5,782 nucleotides of DNA from Nitrospirota bacterium (GTDB lineage Bacteria; Nitrospirota; Thermodesulfovibrionia; UBA6902): the NCBI GenBank assembly GCA_024277515.1, contig JAJRVB010000102.1:1-5782 (forward strand), read 5' to 3'. Positions 5,328 to 5,782 of the stretch are shown here, piece by piece; positions within the stretch are counted from its first letter, which is position 1; every line of letters starts with the position of its first letter. The translations under genes and the position numbers were made by a program. Under the pieces are notes generated by a model, which did not search any database, was not told the DNA's origin, and saw only the letters and a list, made by a program, of their open reading frames with translations.

Positions 5328-5782
5328 TTATATCCCGAGATAAGCCTTTTTAACGTCCTCATTTAAAAGCAGCCGGTCAGTTGTATCTTCCAGCACAATC
5401 CTGCCGTTCTCCATTACATAGCCTCTGTGGGCTGCCCGCAGGGCAAGGTTTGCATTTTGCTCTACAAGAAATATAGTGGTTTCCTGTTCTATGTTGATCT
5501 TTCTGATGATCTCGAATATCAGATGTACAATTTTCGGTGCAAGCCCCAAAGATGGTTCATCCATTAAAAGCAGGACAGGCCGGGCCATGAGAGCCCGTGA
5601 AATGGCAAGCATCTGCTGCTCACCCCCGCTTAATGTCCCGCCGGCCTGGTGTCGTCTCTGAGTGAGGATGGGAAACAGGTCAAATACGTATTCGATGTCT
5701 TTTCTTATACTCTGTTTATCGGTCCGCATAAAGGCCCCCATATGGAGATTTTCCATCACCGTTAACTGAGAAAAGATATGAC
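5328..5782 (-). CDS. livF: Branched-chain amino acid ABC transporter ATPase, LivF type, 5'-partial
   Basis: C-terminal part of a LivF-family ATPase, one of the two nucleotide-binding subunits of Liv/HAA importers for leucine, isoleucine and valine or related compounds, acting at the inner face of the membrane. The frame is open to the window edge (reading HIFSQLTVMENLHMGAF), so the Walker A part and the true start lie outside. The GTG at 5759 is internal. Visible motifs in order are LTVxENLxMGAF typical of LivF, the ABC signature LSGGEQQ, Walker B LLLMDEPS followed by LGLAP, and LVEQNA at the switch position, then a normal C-terminus GYVMENGRIVLED...KKAYLGI. No truncation is seen at the 3' end. 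It converges on the DAHP synthase gene with only one base between the two stop codons. Neighbouring Liv genes are expected beyond the right edge. Substrate cannot be read from the ATPase. Confidence 0.93.
   Translation of the reverse strand, partial: HIFSQLTVMENLHMGAFMRTDKQSIRKDIEYVFDLFPILTQRRHQAGGTLSGGEQQMLAISRALMARPVLLLMDEPSLGLAPKIVHLIFEIIRKINIEQETTIFLVEQNANLALRAAHRGYVMENGRIVLEDTTDRLLLNEDVKKAYLGI

Noticed and set aside
5440..5475. Gln instead of His at the ABC switch position (LVEQNA) of the LivF ATPase as a defect
   Set aside because: VEQNA is the normal form in LivF and LivG family ATPases, so it is not an inactivating change.
1..5782. tRNA, rRNA, CRISPR array, insertion sequence, attachment site or riboswitch
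   Set aside because: No matching structures, repeats or conserved motifs were recognised by eye; gaps between genes are under 170 bp.

Overview
The window looks like chromosomal DNA from an anaerobic, Gram-negative-type bacterium of moderate GC content, most plausibly from the Nitrospirota or Desulfobacterota (former Deltaproteobacteria). This is inferred from the mix of gene families: a long-type threonine synthase, a CysO-like sulfur carrier, a stand-alone NIL protein, DUF116, a stand-alone PocR protein and a type Iβ DAHP synthase fused to chorismate mutase. No rRNA or other phylogenetic marker is present. There is no mobile element, CRISPR array, tRNA or prophage signature.

Region 1 (1-2832, plus strand) is an amino-acid and sulfur cluster. 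It holds the 3' part of a long-type threonine synthase-like PLP enzyme, a 91-residue MoaD/ThiS/CysO-type sulfur carrier ending in Gly-Gly-Ile, a 78-residue stand-alone NIL-domain protein, and a complete second, canonical threonine synthase. A CysO-like carrier and a NIL protein between two enzymes of the threonine synthase fold suggests protein-thiocarboxylate-dependent sulfur transfer to an activated amino acid (cysteine or homocysteine synthesis), with ordinary threonine synthesis from the second copy. This is the most interesting part of the window. The activating E1-like enzyme and the processing protease it would need are not in view.

Region 2 (2850-3562, minus strand) converges on region 1. 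It encodes a cysteine-rich DUF116 protein followed by a 50-residue four-cysteine protein. A possible rho-independent terminator for the upstream threonine synthase lies inside the 3' end of the small gene.

Region 3 (3563-3726) is an AT-rich divergent intergenic region. It has a good sigma70-type promoter candidate and a near-perfect 14-nt palindrome upstream of the plus-strand genes.

Region 4 (3727-5326, plus strand) is a probable two-gene operon: a stand-alone PocR sensory-domain protein and a bifunctional DAHP synthase/chorismate mutase, the first and a later step of aromatic amino acid synthesis. It ends one base from the stop codon of a converging gene.

Region 5 (5328-5782, minus strand) is the C-terminal part of a LivF-type ATPase of a branched-chain amino acid ABC transporter, cut by the window edge. 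Overall the window is dominated by amino-acid metabolism.
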